A stretch of 64,000 nt of DNA, from positions 1,062,001 to 1,126,000 of the forward strand of contig CAUEEP010000741.1 in assembly GCA_958450365.1 (NCBI GenBank), in the 5' to 3' direction. The translations under genes were made by a program, and so were the position numbers. This stretch comes from Mesorhabditis belari. Lineage: Eukaryota; Nematoda; Chromadorea; Rhabditida; Rhabditidae. This document shows positions 1-12,195 of this stretch, in pieces. Each line of letters starts with the position of its first letter. Position 1 is the stretch's first letter. The notes below the pieces were generated by a model. It worked only from the letters and a program-made list of their open reading frames with translations, was not told where the DNA came from and did no database searches.

Positions 1-110
1 GGATTAAAGTTGATCTTTAGTTAGTAATCTCTTTTAAAAACTAGCTCAAGTATATTTAACAAACAAAATGCTAGATGTAGTGCAATTGAAATCAACTTTT
101 AACTTTTCAG

Positions 111-713
111 TTGGTCAACAAGCGGGTCACCGAGGAGCGCGAGACGGTGACGGAAGAAAGGAGGAGCCGCGGGCCAATGCCTGACCCACCAATATCAAAA
201 TCTGAGTCTAGGTCTGCAAAAATCTATCTCCAATGCTTTTTATATTAAACAGGCTCATCATTCTCTATTTTCTTTTAGAGATTTCGTCCGCTATCGCCAT
301 CCTTCGCCAAACTCTGCCAATCGTTTCAGTGCCACAAGTGTCAACTCGAATCAGGGGTTTGTTGTTTATTTATTTCAAAACTATAATACCAAAAGGAATC
401 TACAAAATCTACAATTCAGATTGTCAATATTTTTAGACTATACTTGTCCTCTGAATCAGAAGTCGATCAAATCCATAATCAACGAGTTCTTAATGTCGAA
501 ATCAAACGGGTCCGAAGAACGACATCAACCACTTCTCAACGAGCACATCGTGCAAATCAAAGCGATTCAAGAACAGAGACCGGCTACGCTACAAATTGAA
601 CAGGTATTTTTTAAAAAATGCAATAATTTCTATGTAGAAATGAATTTCAAATGTAGAAATCAACGCCCGGTCCATCTTCTCCACTTGGAAACGCCGCATC
701 CGGAGAGATCTGA
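111..713 (+). CDS. 3' exons of an unrecognised gene, partial at the left edge
   Basis: Exon 111-211 follows a TTTTCAG acceptor and encodes a charged stretch beginning LVNKRVTEERETV. It ends two bases into a codon, and exon 279-356 (after TTTTAG) picks up in the same phase to read RDFVRYRHPSPNSANRF. A third exon starts at 437 after TTTTTAG; its phase-matched frame (SSESEVDQIHNQRVLN, then Ser/Thr/Arg-rich) stops at 597-599. A competing frame uses the good donor at 603 and joins an exon at 661 ending in PSSPLGNAASGEI with a stop at 711-713. I cannot decide between the two ends. No domain is recognised; the composition suggests a disordered cytoplasmic or nuclear region. The gene starts outside the window. 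Confidence 0.35.
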
Positions 714-1889
714 TTCATCGGAAAGAAGTGAGCTTATTTTTTAAACTTATTTTAGTTTTTATTTATTAGTTTGGGGTGCGACCCGCTTTAACCTTATCCA
801 CGAGGATGATTCTGCTTAAGAATGGCCGAATAGCACAAAAGGTTAAAAAAGGGTTTCCCCAAAAGCGCTTATAACGTAACAAGAACACGTAGTATCCAAC
901 AATAGATTAATACTCTTGAGAAGAGTACGGATCGGATTGATACTACGTCGATGGTGACACAAATGTTAGTAAAACCAGTCTCTCTACAATGTTAATGAGG
1001 GGGTTTGGAACGTAGGAACCAGTTATCTAAACAGGATTTAAAACCTGAAGGGTAGCATAAAGCAAAGTGAATTTATAACGTTACTGTTTATTAGTACAGA
1101 ACCAAAATGCAACAATACCCATTACAAAAACAGCATGCGCATCAAAATGAAACAACAAAGTCCCCAAGAAAGAAGGCAAAAACAACCCGCAGACGAAAAA
1201 AAAGAATTTCGGGAAGGGAGAAAAGGGCGAAAAATGCGACGCGAATAATTTGCAAAATAGCAACGCAAATAGGAAGGAAACGGACGCGACCTATTAATTC
1301 TGTTAGCTTCCTTTGCACTATTTTCAAACCAAAACCCTAACATTTCGGTAGACAAAATGGTTCAAATTCATTAGTCTTTTGTTAGCGGAATTGTTGGATG
1401 GCTAAAAAGTTCTGTCCTAGTAGACTCATCCCTATAATAAAACTTGTGAAAAGTCTAAAGTATCTCATGTTTTAATTTTTACAACTTTTCACTCTACGCT
1501 AACCATATAAACTTGAAGATATGGAAAGTGTGATTTCAAAAACGTTTTTTAATATTATTTCCTTGAGCCAATACTGCTTTTCAGTTTTGTCGCGTTTTCA
1601 GTCTACAATTCGTTCTCTAAACCAGTTTTTATTTCCTTAAAAGCAAATTTTGAGCATCTTTCTGAAAGAAGAACGATTTTCTTTAAAACTTAACCAAAAT
1701 AGTCAGATTGCTTCAAAAATTATCGGAATTTGAGAGCCTTAAATATTGTTAGTCGAGCCTAAAGATCCCGAGAGTTCAAGGGAGTTGCGTAAGATTGAGA
1801 AATGATTAAAAATGCACTTCAAAAAATTAATCCCTCTTTAAAACAAACATATATTTGTACATAGTAGAATTTAGATAACAGATCAATGA
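714..1889. other. No confident gene; lysine-rich short ORFs
   Basis: Around 1100-1340 all three plus frames are open for 40-77 codons and rich in Lys/Arg because the DNA is A-rich and purine-rich. No splice-phase partner was found, so this is left as unassigned intergenic or intronic sequence. Confidence 0.3.
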
Positions 1890-4290
1890 GTGCTAGAGGT
1901 CGATCACAGCTCCCAATTGCCATCAAATGAGACTGAAGTGAAAGAACAAATCGGGCGATCAAGGCAACGCCGACAAGAAAGCATTGAGAGGAACAGCGAG
2001 AGGAAAAGGAGAAAATCAATAGGTAAAACAAATTCAAATGAATTCCGATTTAAACATTTTTAGAGAATGTCGTCGACGTGAGAAAATTGAGAGGAGGAGC
2101 TGGAAAAGGAGAGAATGGGAACCGTTTAATGACGAATGACTACGTGAGTCCCTATGGATTCACGAGTGATCGAGGGTGGCCGCTAGTTGGTGGGTTTTAT
2201 TTTCTCACTTTTAGAATTAGCTTTAAATGCTTCTCCTTTGGCTTTTCCTTTAGCTTTGTAATAGAAGTGACCAGGAGCCAGGTATTGGCCTGACTTTACT
2301 GACTTAGTTCAGGTTTAGGTCAGTCAACTTTGTAATAGACTTGACTAAGGAACAGAATTAGCAGATTAGAAGATGGTTAGCTAAATTTTAAAATAAATTA
2401 AATCAAGTAACCACTATACAAAGCAATAACAATAATATTAGCTTTGGGATTAGCTTCAAAAGTTATTTCTTTAGCTCCTGATCTTTCCCCATCTCGAGAG
2501 ATGCCTCTCGTCCATCAAGTCGTGCTACCACTCCCCGCTCAAAATGTGATGATCATGAGGCACCCGGGAATATCTCTTATATTCAGGTTCATAAACAGCT
2601 TGCAGCATGATATTTGGGAGAAACCTCTGGGATTTTTTTGAGTTTATCAAACCAATTTCTCGATTCAGCATTGAGTTTTCTGTCGTCTGCCTGCATTCGT
2701 CTTTCATTTTTCTTTGGTGCTATTGTCGTGGTGATCAGTGGGTGGGAAAAGAAATGGGAAACGAATCTAAATTTATCTTTTCAAGAATTCTTCTATGCTT
2801 TTGATCGATTTCCCGTCAGAGAGTGAAGCCGATGAAGATGGTGGAGGAGGGGAATGCGAGGATGGCACTTGTTTCTGTCATTCAAAGGTAATCATGTGAT
2901 AAATTGTAGATAACAATTGTAAAAGCTCAAAACCAACTAATTGTAAGAAATTGAACTGCTCTAAGCACTTACTGGTTTGACTAATCCATTTACCTAGCAC
3001 TGAAAAACCCAGGCGGATCTTGGACTTAGTGGATCTTTTAGTTTCGCTTCAACTTACTAACTATATCAGATACAATTGATTGGATAACTCATTGTCTTGA
3101 AATCTACTGTCAATCTACCGACGACTACGAATCTACTTGAAATCGACACTTGATCAACCAGTAGTTTCGTTTTTTGACTGCACTCAATAGTGTTTACTTT
3201 TGAAAGTTTCGGAGTGAACCAGCGTTCCTTTATAGTTCCTTTATAGTTCCTTCCATAGTTCCTTCCATAGTTCCTATTTGGAGTCCCTGGACTTAATTCC
3301 TTTATAGTCCCTAATCCTTGACTCCTTGAATAATAAATATTGAATCTGCTCCTTGAATAATCCTTGATTTTATCTCACCACATCTCTACTAAACCAAATT
3401 CTAACAGAACATGTAAATTCGTTCAAAATATATACTTCTAATGATCCCCGTTTCTTTCTGAATTGGACTTCTTTTCCGCATTTGTCGCACTTTCTGTTCT
3501 TGTGGAAGATTTCTTATCAGGGAGTAGATCTAGTCGATCTCGTCCGCGAAGGTTTGTTGCACATCAGCAATCGACTTCAATGTTGACAGCATCCTAAAAG
3601 GTCCTCCTTCTCCTTTACGGGAACACCTATCTATCGAGGACGTGTGCCAGACGACGAGCCTTTGCCCGACCGCACAAAGAACGCCTCACCAGTGATCTAG
3701 AGATTTCCCTTTTGCTTTGTAGATGATACAAAAAGGAGATATTGAGCTTAAATTTCTTCCGGGGGTTTTCGAAATCGCGAATCGATTGAAGCCATGCATT
3801 TTATTGAGTCTATCAAATTGAGTACTGGTTTAGCTAGTCTAAACTGTTAGACAAACTTGGAAACTTAATAGCTTATCTTGGAGAGGAGATTTGAAGGAAA
3901 TTGTATTTGTAGCCAATTGTTGCGAACTCATAAATCTAAATACACCTTTTCTAGCGCGCATTATTGCCCTAATAGTGGGAATGGCTGAATTAAGTACGCC
4001 AGAAAGGTTGCGTTTTGATTTTGAGCAAGAAGTACACTTTGCTGAATAGCCTTGTTGGGACTAGCGTTGTTGCTGGCTCTCTCAATAGAAGCTGATCAAC
4101 TTTTGAACCTATTCTTTATTCTTAATCTTTATTTAAACCGAATTCATCTCATTTTCCAGAGTCCGAAGCCGTGAAGCGGTCTCTCGCAGTAATCGTCGTC
4201 AAATGGTTGAGATCAGCCCGATTCACCGCATCCAAATATTTTGCCACCATTTAACATTTTATAAACAATTTGAGATCCTACCCTAAGAAC
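1890..4290 (+). CDS. Arg/Ser-rich multi-exon gene, function unknown
   Basis: Several exons with normal splice signals are visible. One ends at 2022 and reads NETEVKEQIGRSRQRRQESI then basic residues. It joins in phase to exon 2064-2143 (NVVDVRKLRGGAGKGENG, ending MTNDY). Exon 2819-2887 encodes an acidic, Gly-rich and Cys-bearing piece (SEADEDGGGGECEDGTCFCH). Exon 3512-3540 joins exon 3589-3690 in phase (SRSRPRSILKGPPSPLREHL), which joins an exon at 4162 (VRSREAVSRSNRRQMVEISP) running to a stop near 4285. The middle joins, and any exon between 2143 and 2819, are uncertain. RS and SP dipeptides suggest a phosphorylated, disordered protein; whether this is one gene with its neighbours on either side is not resolved. 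Confidence 0.33.
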
Positions 4291-4799
4291 AATTTACCTA
4301 ACATTTCTCATTTTACCCTAACACCCCAAAAACGTCAACTAGTCAATCACAAGCATTTTCCCTACAGACTGTGATATTTTTTTTTTTTTTTCCAAAAATT
4401 TCACTTGAATTTTTACTGGTAACGCGCAGCTTTTTTTTCGATTTGTTAGCATTAAATTTCCATAACCGTTGTCTTGCATATCTGGCAAACTGACGCAACC
4501 GTGCCAGAAAAGCGAGCGTTTATGCAAATCGATTTTATGTATTTTGGGTTTTTTTGTAGATCTCGAGAAGCTTTTTATTTGTTTTTGTTTGTGCCAAAGA
4601 TTTTGCGAATTGTAAAGAAATTTACAATCTATACTGAGACCAAAAGAAATGAAGTTTTCTGAACTGACTTTCGTCTCGAAAAGGCACTCTCGATACTGAA
4701 AATCAATGAATAACAAGAAGAGAAAAAACAAGTTCTTGAAGCTCAAAATTGAATGGATATTACTAAAAATCTTGTGAGACACAAATAAGTAAAAGCTGT

Positions 4800-6161
4800 T
4801 AGAGGTAGAAAGAGGAACTTTGACGAGTTCGGACCCACGGCGTCGACTCGAACCCGAAAAAGCAAAAGTGACGATTCTTGCAGATGCACTCACGCATGTC
4901 CAAGTTTTTATGAAGTTCCGCAGTGGAGTTTGTTTCTAAAGTTTTAAAAACAAATGAAGCACAAAATTGACCAAGTTTTGATTAGATATATCCAATGGAG
5001 TTGTGATTGGCTAAATTACTACAACTGGCTAAAATTGGCTAAACAATTCGCTAAACTGGGCTAAAATTGGATAAACAATTGGCTAAAATTTGTCTTAGCA
5101 ATCTAACACCGCCACTAGATTAAGCAGCGTTTACAGGCCATCTTGGATATCTATTAGATTGGCGGTTCAAGGTAAAAAAGGAAAGCTGAGGTAGCACCAG
5201 AAACTCAGCTACTACCCTGATTCCTTTGACTTTGCTGATTAGTTGCTTAACATTTCTTTTTCTTTCTCTTTTCTTTCAGTTTGACTTATAGCCAGTGTCA
5301 TTTTTCTTGAAACTCACGATTTGCAGTGATTCTCCTCGAGTTGCTCAAACTGTTTCACATTTACGGCCCCGAAATTCTCCGAGCAACCACGGAGCACAAA
5401 GGACGCCCCTGAAAAGGTTTATGGCTATTTCTTTTGGTCTTGAACTGATCTTTCTATTGATCTTTAAAGACTGCAGCAAATCAAGTAAATAATAATTTAA
5501 TCACGAGCTAAATATTGCTCTGTGAACTAGCAGAACTAGTAGAACTCAGATTGATGAGTAGTGTTTTCATGTGAACCCAATTCCACCTTCAACCAAGTTC
5601 AAGTCTTGTGGGTTGCTTTAGCGGAAGAGTGGGCCGATTGCTCTGAAATTTTGTCTACAGATAGAAATCGGAGATTCTCAGCTTGTAGACAGTACTTTGG
5701 AGCAATCGGCCAAGAAGCGGCTTCGAGAAAACGAAGGTGGAATTAGGTTCGGGTTGGAATTCTTCCCTAATAGAGCCAAATCTTTCATTGACAACAAGCC
5801 ATGTAGCTCAACAAAAAGTTTAGGAACAAAAGCTGGGACTGCCAGCTTTATAAATATTTGATAGACCTATAATTTAGATAAATCTAAAGCTTTGCTAGCG
5901 TCACATTTTCCCAACCTTGATTATGATCGGTGAGTACGAGGGTTTGACAATATCGATGCAAACATTTCTCTCGCACCAATTTTCGAGACATTTTTCCCTT
6001 CTGCACACTCGCGATTGATTTTGTCTGAAAGCCCTATTGATTTATTTTCAAATCTTTTTCAAACCTCTTGGATATTCGGTCCGCCGGACGTCCAAGAAGT
6101 TCCTCACCGACGTCTGCATTCTCTCTGGGAGAGCATTCCCAATGGGGTTGCACAAGAGTAA
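4800..6161 (+). CDS. 3' end of an unrecognised gene, last three exons well phased
   Basis: The last three exons fit together exactly. Exon 5661-5736 (after TCTACAG) reads IEIGDSQLVDSTLEQSAKKR then LRENE. Exon 5878-5929 continues DKSKALLASHFPNLDYDR. Exon 6032-6161 continues PIDLFSNLFQTSWIFGPPDV and ends WESIPNGVAQE with a TAA at 6159-6161. The final acceptor (GAAAG) is weak and is chosen because only it keeps the frame. Upstream exons near 4800-4896 (Lys/Arg-rich, then SDDSCRCTHACP) and 5325-5416 (SDSPRVAQTVSHLRPRNSPS) look coding, but their joins are not in agreement. The 3' end may belong to the same gene as the Arg/Ser-rich exons upstream. No known domain is recognised. Confidence 0.4.
5632..5711 (+). 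promoter_or_regulatory. Hairpin spanning a 3' splice site
   Basis: A perfect 12-bp inverted repeat (GGCCGATTGCTC at 5632-5643 with GAGCAATCGGCC at 5700-5711) encloses an inner 8-bp match (TGTCTACA at 5652-5659 with TGTAGACA at 5684-5691). The inner arm lies on the acceptor that ends the intron at 5660. In the pre-mRNA the splice site would be folded into the stem. The pairing is seen directly; a regulatory role is inference. Confidence 0.45.
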
Positions 6162-6269
6162 CACCAATTCCCACCATCCATCTCATCTAAAAGTTTAAAT
6201 TGATAAGCTTTTTTTTTTTTTTACCTTTATATATACGATTTTAATTTATAAAGACATACCAAAGGCTGT

Positions 6270-6530
6270 CTATATAAATTTATCTACAAATTTCCTTCTT
6301 TTGTTTGGACCTTGTTCAGCATATTTGTCGGATCGACTTTTCTCCCTCTCAATGCCTGGGCTTTTGGGGGGCTGTTGTACAGCCATATCATAATCATAAG
6401 TCGGTTCAGGTTGTCTTCTTTTCACCTGATATTGTTTCCTAACTCCACCATAAACACTACTCTGTTTATATTTCATTTGAGTTGCTGGTTTTGAGCCTCA
6501 TCATCGTAGTAACGCTTTTCTTTCATCCAT
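6270..6530 (-). CDS. Possible terminal exon of a basic protein
   Basis: On the minus strand a frame from 6476 to 6270 reads RKQYQVKRRQPEPTYDYDMA, continues with QQPPKSPGIEREKSRSDKY and ends GPNKRRKFVDKFI before TAG. The residue mix (Lys, Arg, Pro, Tyr, Ser with a possible basic nuclear signal KRRK) is unlike random AT-rich sequence. A shorter open frame just upstream (EKRYYDDEAQNQQLK) is offset by one base, so either an intron or a frame break separates them. If real, it converges on the plus-strand gene that ends at 6161. Unidentified. Confidence 0.25.
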
Positions 6531-6649
6531 GATCTAAAAGGGAGTGCTTTTACTCACTTTTTCACATTTTCTCTATTTCGACGCCTTCATAAAGACGATT
6601 ATTCATATTTTCATGGTTTTACTGGAATTTCTACAGTTTCTTCAATGTA

Positions 6650-7911
6650 TTAGGGGTTTATAAAAAGAAACTGCGCATGACTTCTCTCGAACAATATTTT
6701 TCTATTTGAAAGTGCTCTAACCCAGTTTAAATTTTGGCCTTATTGTGTTGATAACGCTTACTTATTTTACTGATTTTCACATTTGTTCTGATCATTGAAT
6801 TATAAATAATTTTGGTTGTCGAAGATGACGGATCAAAAATTCGTTTTTGCGGGCTTGCCTTCCTCTATGACTTTAATGAAGAAATCTTGCATTAGATCCT
6901 CCCTGATCTTTGTGAAGCATTTGGAGAAAACGTTTTGGAAGTGAAAGAAGTTTGTCAGAATGGTTCCGGCGTTTTCGTGAAGGAGGTGAGGGCTTGGAAG
7001 ACGAGCCCCATGGACATCGTCCTGTTGTCCTCGATAATGCCAGGTAACTCAAAGTTGTCAGTCGGATCCAACTCAAACTTTGCCCGAATTAGCCAAATAC
7101 TTTAAAATAGTTCGAGCTTGATTTCTCGATTCCTTCCACTTGTGGAAAAGGAATCATTGTGGCCAATGGGTCCCACATGGTGTCCCCTGAAAGTAAAACC
7201 AATTGAGTTTTATTGTCATCCGAGTTTATTGAAAAAGGCTACAGGCAGTGCTTTTTTTGTTTGCTTATGTTGACGATGGACGAAAAGTGGATATATTTCA
7301 ATATTCAACTCGCAAAGACCAATGGTTGAGCAAGAGAACAAGGCCGGATTCCCATCACATCCAGAACTTCACGGAAAGAAAATTTATGCTATCGGTCTTT
7401 TGGAATATGAAGGAATCGTTTATTTTAAACTACAAAAATCTTCAAAAACCGCAACTGCAAAAACTACGCCGAAGAGAGCTGAAGAAAGTTGATGAAATTC
7501 TACGTGAAGGAGTGTTGAAATCCCTAGAGAATCGTTACTCAACTCACAATTTCCGGGTACAGACATCCGACTTGGCTCAACCACGATAGAAGAATGATGG
7601 GTTGGGTCTTCTGCCTCATCCGCCATATTTCCCTGATATCGCTCCACTCAAGATTACCACTTGTTCCGATCTATGCAGCATAACACAAATCAACAGTTTA
7701 ACAATTACCAAGAAGTCGAAATTTGGGTTACCAAGACTTATTTTGCGTCACAAGATCCAGGATCTCGAGATCAGGCATCCGAAGTCTACGTAAAAAATGG
7801 AAACTATAGTTGATAATTTGGCGGTACCTTTTGGAATAAAGTCTTTTATTATTAATTTTCGAGGTGTTTGAACGTTGCGTATAATACGCAGTTTCTTTCC
7901 CCAAACCCTAA
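6650..7911 (+). mobile_element. Full-length decayed mariner element
   Basis: The two ends form an imperfect terminal inverted repeat: TTAGGGGTTTATAAAAAGAA at the left, and the reverse complement of the right end reads TTAGGGTTTGGGGAAAGAA followed by ACTGCG. TA dinucleotides flank it at 6648-6649 and 7912-7913, as expected for Tc1/mariner. Its length of 1,262 bp matches the intact mariner at 39,238-40,501 almost exactly. Confidence 0.8.
6824..7793 (+). pseudogene. Mariner transposase remnant
   Basis: Pieces of a mariner transposase can be followed through several frame breaks and stops. It opens with MTDQKFVFAGL (compare MVDEKFRVRVCLLYDF in the intact copy), has an EKWIYFN-like remnant of the first catalytic block near 7277, and LPHPPYFPDIAP near 7610 for the last block. 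The aspartate of the middle HDNARPH block is not recognisable. No continuous product is possible, so this copy is dead. Confidence 0.75.
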
Positions 7912-7913
7912 TA

Positions 7914-9539
7914 CTTTACTTCTAATCAAAACTAGAGTCTTTGTAAAACATTGCTAGACTTGGTGTATTAGTATAACTTGGACAAACGGTGGAGGTGTTG
8001 TTCACTGGATGGCCAATTGTGAATTCAATTTTCACCAATCAACCAAGTTCAGTTCAATTTTTTACATTACTTGAGTTCAAGGACTTGTTTTGTATCATTT
8101 GGAACACCGATAGAATCAATCTTTTGAGGAGAGAAGGATCGATATCGGCCCGATTTCACGCTCGGTTACTCTGGAAATACCTTTTCTCAGAGCCGAGGCA
8201 AAGATTTGTTTTGGAAGAATCGATCTCTAAGTTTTCCTTCCATTTTTCTACCAAGCTAGTAATGGATTCTAGAAAGGGAGGCAGAAAGACATTGCCTTTT
8301 TAGAGGAGGTTAAAAACTGCCACCTTGCCCTGAAGAAAGGAATTCTCAATAGATGACCTTGAACGTCCTCTCATATAGAAAATACGGGTGGAAATAAAAC
8401 AATTTGCATTATATTTTGGAAAGTCAGCAGGTTTGGTAGAGGAAGGTGAAGAACATAACTTTACTCTTTTAAATTCTTTAAGGATTCAATGACCTTGAAG
8501 TCTAGAAAGCGGATAGGTAAAGTAGATTAGGATTAGGCGTCTAGCCAAGGATAAAAAGTCTGAGGAGTTTAGTTGTTGAAATTGGCAAAGTTGAAGAATC
8601 CAGGTTTTGGGCTTTTTCAATAAACAAAAGCCTTAAATTAACCAAATCCGAACCAGCTTAGCACGTCCTATCATCAAGCAAAGAAGGCGGGTAAATTCTT
8701 GAGTAAAGAATTTAGGATTGATTGTGAAAGTATTAAAATTCATCTTTGATCAAGATTTGATGGATTACAAGCATTTTTAAATAATTCTTTTCTAAATCTA
8801 ACATACAAATTTACAGCTAAACTCTAAACCGATTCACAAAAGAAGCGATTCACAACGATTCACGCACAAAAGATTCTCAAACAAAGTTTTTCTTCGAATA
8901 GGAAGCTTAAACTGGGTATGAAAAACGATGTAGAATCAAATAAATACTTGATTTTGAAAAATAGAGTCATTTTTTAGCTCCAATCTTCTACCATTTTGTA
9001 TCCGTTGCGTTTCATCATCCTCATTCCATAAATGCACAGTTTGAAAGAAAATCGATCCAAAAAGAAAAGGAAAAATCGTAGAATCATGATTAGAAAACAG
9101 AAGAATAGATATCAAGAAACTAGCATTAACAATGTTTTTTTGCCGGTGTGATGCACGATCGATTCTTGGGTGACTGTTATGCGTGAGGGGACTGGAAGAG
9201 CGGCGCCTGAAAAGGAATGGAGAGGAGACAGAGGGATACTCTCTCCCCTCCTATACACCCTCCCCGCCTCCATCCCCCTTCCTTTTCCCTCCTCTTGTAC
9301 TATAGATACTCCCACTTTTTGGCATATAGGAGAGACCTTGCTCCTGTTTCTATCTCTACATCTCTGGGTTTTCGAAAAAGAGGGTGAATTCAAATAAACC
9401 ACGAAATGTGGCTAATCGTTTCGAAACTCGTAAAATAATGATGATTTTTGTGAACAGAAGAACTTTGTTATGGAAGATAAGGCTTGGATTAAGCGTTACC
9501 CAGTTAGACTCCGGGGGTCTTACCAAAAAATGGAGTTTT
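7914..9539. other. Gene-free stretch with a pyrimidine-rich block
   Basis: Nothing coding could be supported here. Between about 9235 and 9300 the plus strand is strikingly C/T-rich (CTCTCCCCTCC, CCCTCCCCGCCTCC) with a TATAGATA nearby. It could be promoter-like, but no gene start is attached to it. Confidence 0.3.
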
Positions 9540-10200
9540 CTTACATAGTGTGAAATTTCACCGTGTGATCGTAATATGTAATATTATGATCGAGCTGGAT
9601 CGGGCTTTTCCTATTCTTTCAACAGTGATTTCTTCAAGCTTTTTGATGTTTTGGTGGAGTTTTGAACAAGCTTGTGGTTTTCGGAACCGAGACACCGAAA
9701 AATCCGTGGGTTGGGGGGTCTGGAGAGCTAGGTGGCCCTCGGAAAAGAGGCCAGAGTCCGAGAGTTGTTTTGGCAGAATTCTTGGACTTTTTCTTAGATT
9801 ATGGGTCGGTGCGCCATCTTGCTGATAAGGCGAATCTCGATTTCCAAATGTTTACGACCCCAGGGCAAGAGTTCCATCCTTGAGAGCCCAGGTAGTTATT
9901 TGGAATTGACTTTCCACGCCGTGGGGATGAGAGCAAATATGAGAGGTCTTTCCTATTGCAGTGATGCCATCGAAAACCATCACAGAAGCTGGATGTGCAC
10001 TTCGAGAAACCGTAGCGTTCGTTTGAGATTTGTTGCATCAGCAATTGTTTCCCGCAGCTGTCGTCGCGTTGAATAGTGCGAATAGGGTTACAGGGCGTGA
10101 TACCTTGTTGCGACCATCTGTGTCGGGTACTAGGCTGCAGGCTACTGAGCTATTTAAAGTGCTAGACTCTTTTAAATAACAGACTTTTCAAGATACTTAG
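9540..10200. other. Higher-GC island with overlapping ORFs, unresolved
   Basis: Base composition rises above the surroundings and open frames of 70-90 codons overlap on both strands. One plus frame reads LDYGSVRHLADKANLDFQMF before a stop near 9881, and a later plus frame has a helix-like stretch (DLLHQQLFPAAVVALNSANR). These may be remains of a decayed coding region or transposon. No motif allows a name. Confidence 0.25.
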
Positions 10201-11427
10201 ATCTATTACTTGAAATAGCTTTTTTGGGCAGAATAGTTCCCCCTATTGCGGATTTTGGTACTTAATAAATGTTTCAACGGAACCAGAATTCAACTTTATC
10301 ACTGGATCCACTAGGCTCTTAAGGTAAAACCAACTCTACGAGTATCATCGATCCCTCATTGAGGAGTCCCAGTGTATTCTCGCTTCGGATCAATGGCCTC
10401 TCGATCTCATTCCACTGGCTGACAGGGGTGTCATTAGCTCTTTTTTTGTGGACATTCAATGGGAGAAGGGCAGAATGTCCTTCACGGTCGATCTCTCCCT
10501 CTTTCTCCCTCATTTCCATTCACTTCTTCACCCCCCACTCATCGCATCGACACTCTTCCCATAAACAATGCGAGCCAAGGTCTTAGGAATTCGATTAATC
10601 AATGACTATTAGATTGTTCGGAATAGAACTACAAGAAAGTTTCACCAGTTTGAGTCACAAGCGGAAGTTTCCCCAGTACAATTTTCCTGGAAACTTGAAT
10701 GCAAATTAGGATACACTCATCGGGTTCAAAGTCCTTTCTAAAAGATGTACTTCGGAAAAAATTACCATGCTATGTTTGGTGTAAGCTATGTTTGGTGAAC
10801 AACTAAATTCAGCCTCATTACTCATAATCTAGACTCTCCTCGATCAAAGATCAAGAAACAGCATAAAAATAAGTTTGCCTTGTGATTCTCATTTTCCTCA
10901 AACCATTAGCCCTCTCCTTTCCCACTCGTTTTGGTGTTTCATGGTACAAATATCAATATCGAAGTGATATGAGGGCTAGTTGTGTGGTCACTCTTTGTTG
11001 TGAAATGGCCGAAAGGAGAGGGCTGAATGGCGCAAATGGAGCGCTGAATTCGGTGATTTTGTCGAGGTGAAGAGAAAAAAGAGGAAATGTGCGAATCGAA
11101 TCCATTTTGCATTCACTCGTGTCACCACCATTTCATCGACTCTATTTGGAATACAAAGAGAGATACGAGCGGATGAGGGGGAATGGTGTAATGTACGGGA
11201 TGACTGGAGTTCGTGACAAGAAATGCATTTAAAAGGCCAAAGACACATATGTCAAAAAAGTTTACTTACTTTTGCGTACTTGTAAATATAAACAAGTATT
11301 AATGCAAACAAATTGTTTGAGGAAAAACTCATTTGGATAAGTTGATCTTGAAATTTTAAATCAAAATTGTTTGATCATGTGGTGGATAACTTTGAAATGT
11401 TCAAGTTGACACTTTTTCTATTCAGTT
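10201..11427. other. No gene seen
   Basis: AT-rich non-coding sequence with a short C/T-rich run near 10,490-10,560. ORFs here lack splice partners and recognisable content. Confidence 0.3.
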
Positions 11428-11827
11428 TTGGGGGGTGGGACAAATGCTACCTTTTTTTGCGCACCTTTTGCTGGAAAGGCCTTAGGAAAGGTCGTAGAGC
11501 TTCAAAAATGTTCTCATATACGGGAATCGTATGCGTAGATTCCGAATTTCGACAAATCACACCTCGCTGACACGTCAAATTTGGACTAAAAGGCAAAAAC
11601 TACAAAAACTACGCAACTTAACGCTTTTCCGCAGTTTTTGCCTTTTAGCCCAAATTTGGCGTGTCAGCGAGGTGTGATTTGTCGAAATTCGGAATCTACG
11701 CATACGATTCCCTTATGTGAAAACATTTTTGAAGCTCTACGACCTTTCCTAAGGCCTTTTCCAGCAAAAAAAAGGTGCGCAAATGTCCAGGTGCGCAAAA
11801 AAAGGTCGCATTTGTCCCAGCCCCCAG
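11428..11827. mobile_element. 400-bp foldback (palindromic) element
   Basis: Two arms of roughly 190 bp are near-perfect inverted copies around a short centre near 11,600-11,630. The ends share GGGGG, one variable base, then TGGGACAAATGC, followed by a run leading to GCGCACCT. It carries no coding sequence, so it is a MITE-like foldback. Relatives lie near 17.4-17.9 kb and at 61.2-61.6 kb. Confidence 0.75.
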
Positions 11828-12195
11828 TTTTGTGATTTTCGAAGCTGAAGAAATCCTCCCAATCAAAACGCTGTACGGATGGCAAATGTTTTATTTTAAT
11901 TCAAAATCATATTCAGTTTTTGTATTGAATATCATTGATGCATTTTTCGATATTAAAATCAGGAATAAATTTCTTTCTGCCATTTCTCCGTCATTTACAC
12001 TAACATCTTCACAGTTCTCTCTTTGTAGTTCGTAATCTTTTTGCCAGCTGATTTCGAGAGAAAAGTGTCAATAGCTAGGTAAATAAGCAAATCCACTACG
12101 GCGTTGTTTATTTTAAATAAGCAAATCACAAGACGCTTTGATTTTTGTTATTACTTGTTTTCGTCTTTTCAATTCATTCTAATGTTAGCTTTTAG

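Noticed and set aside
4339..4893. 184-codon minus-strand ORF
   Set aside because: No recognisable content or splice fit, and a T-run explains part of it; plus-strand exons overlap it.
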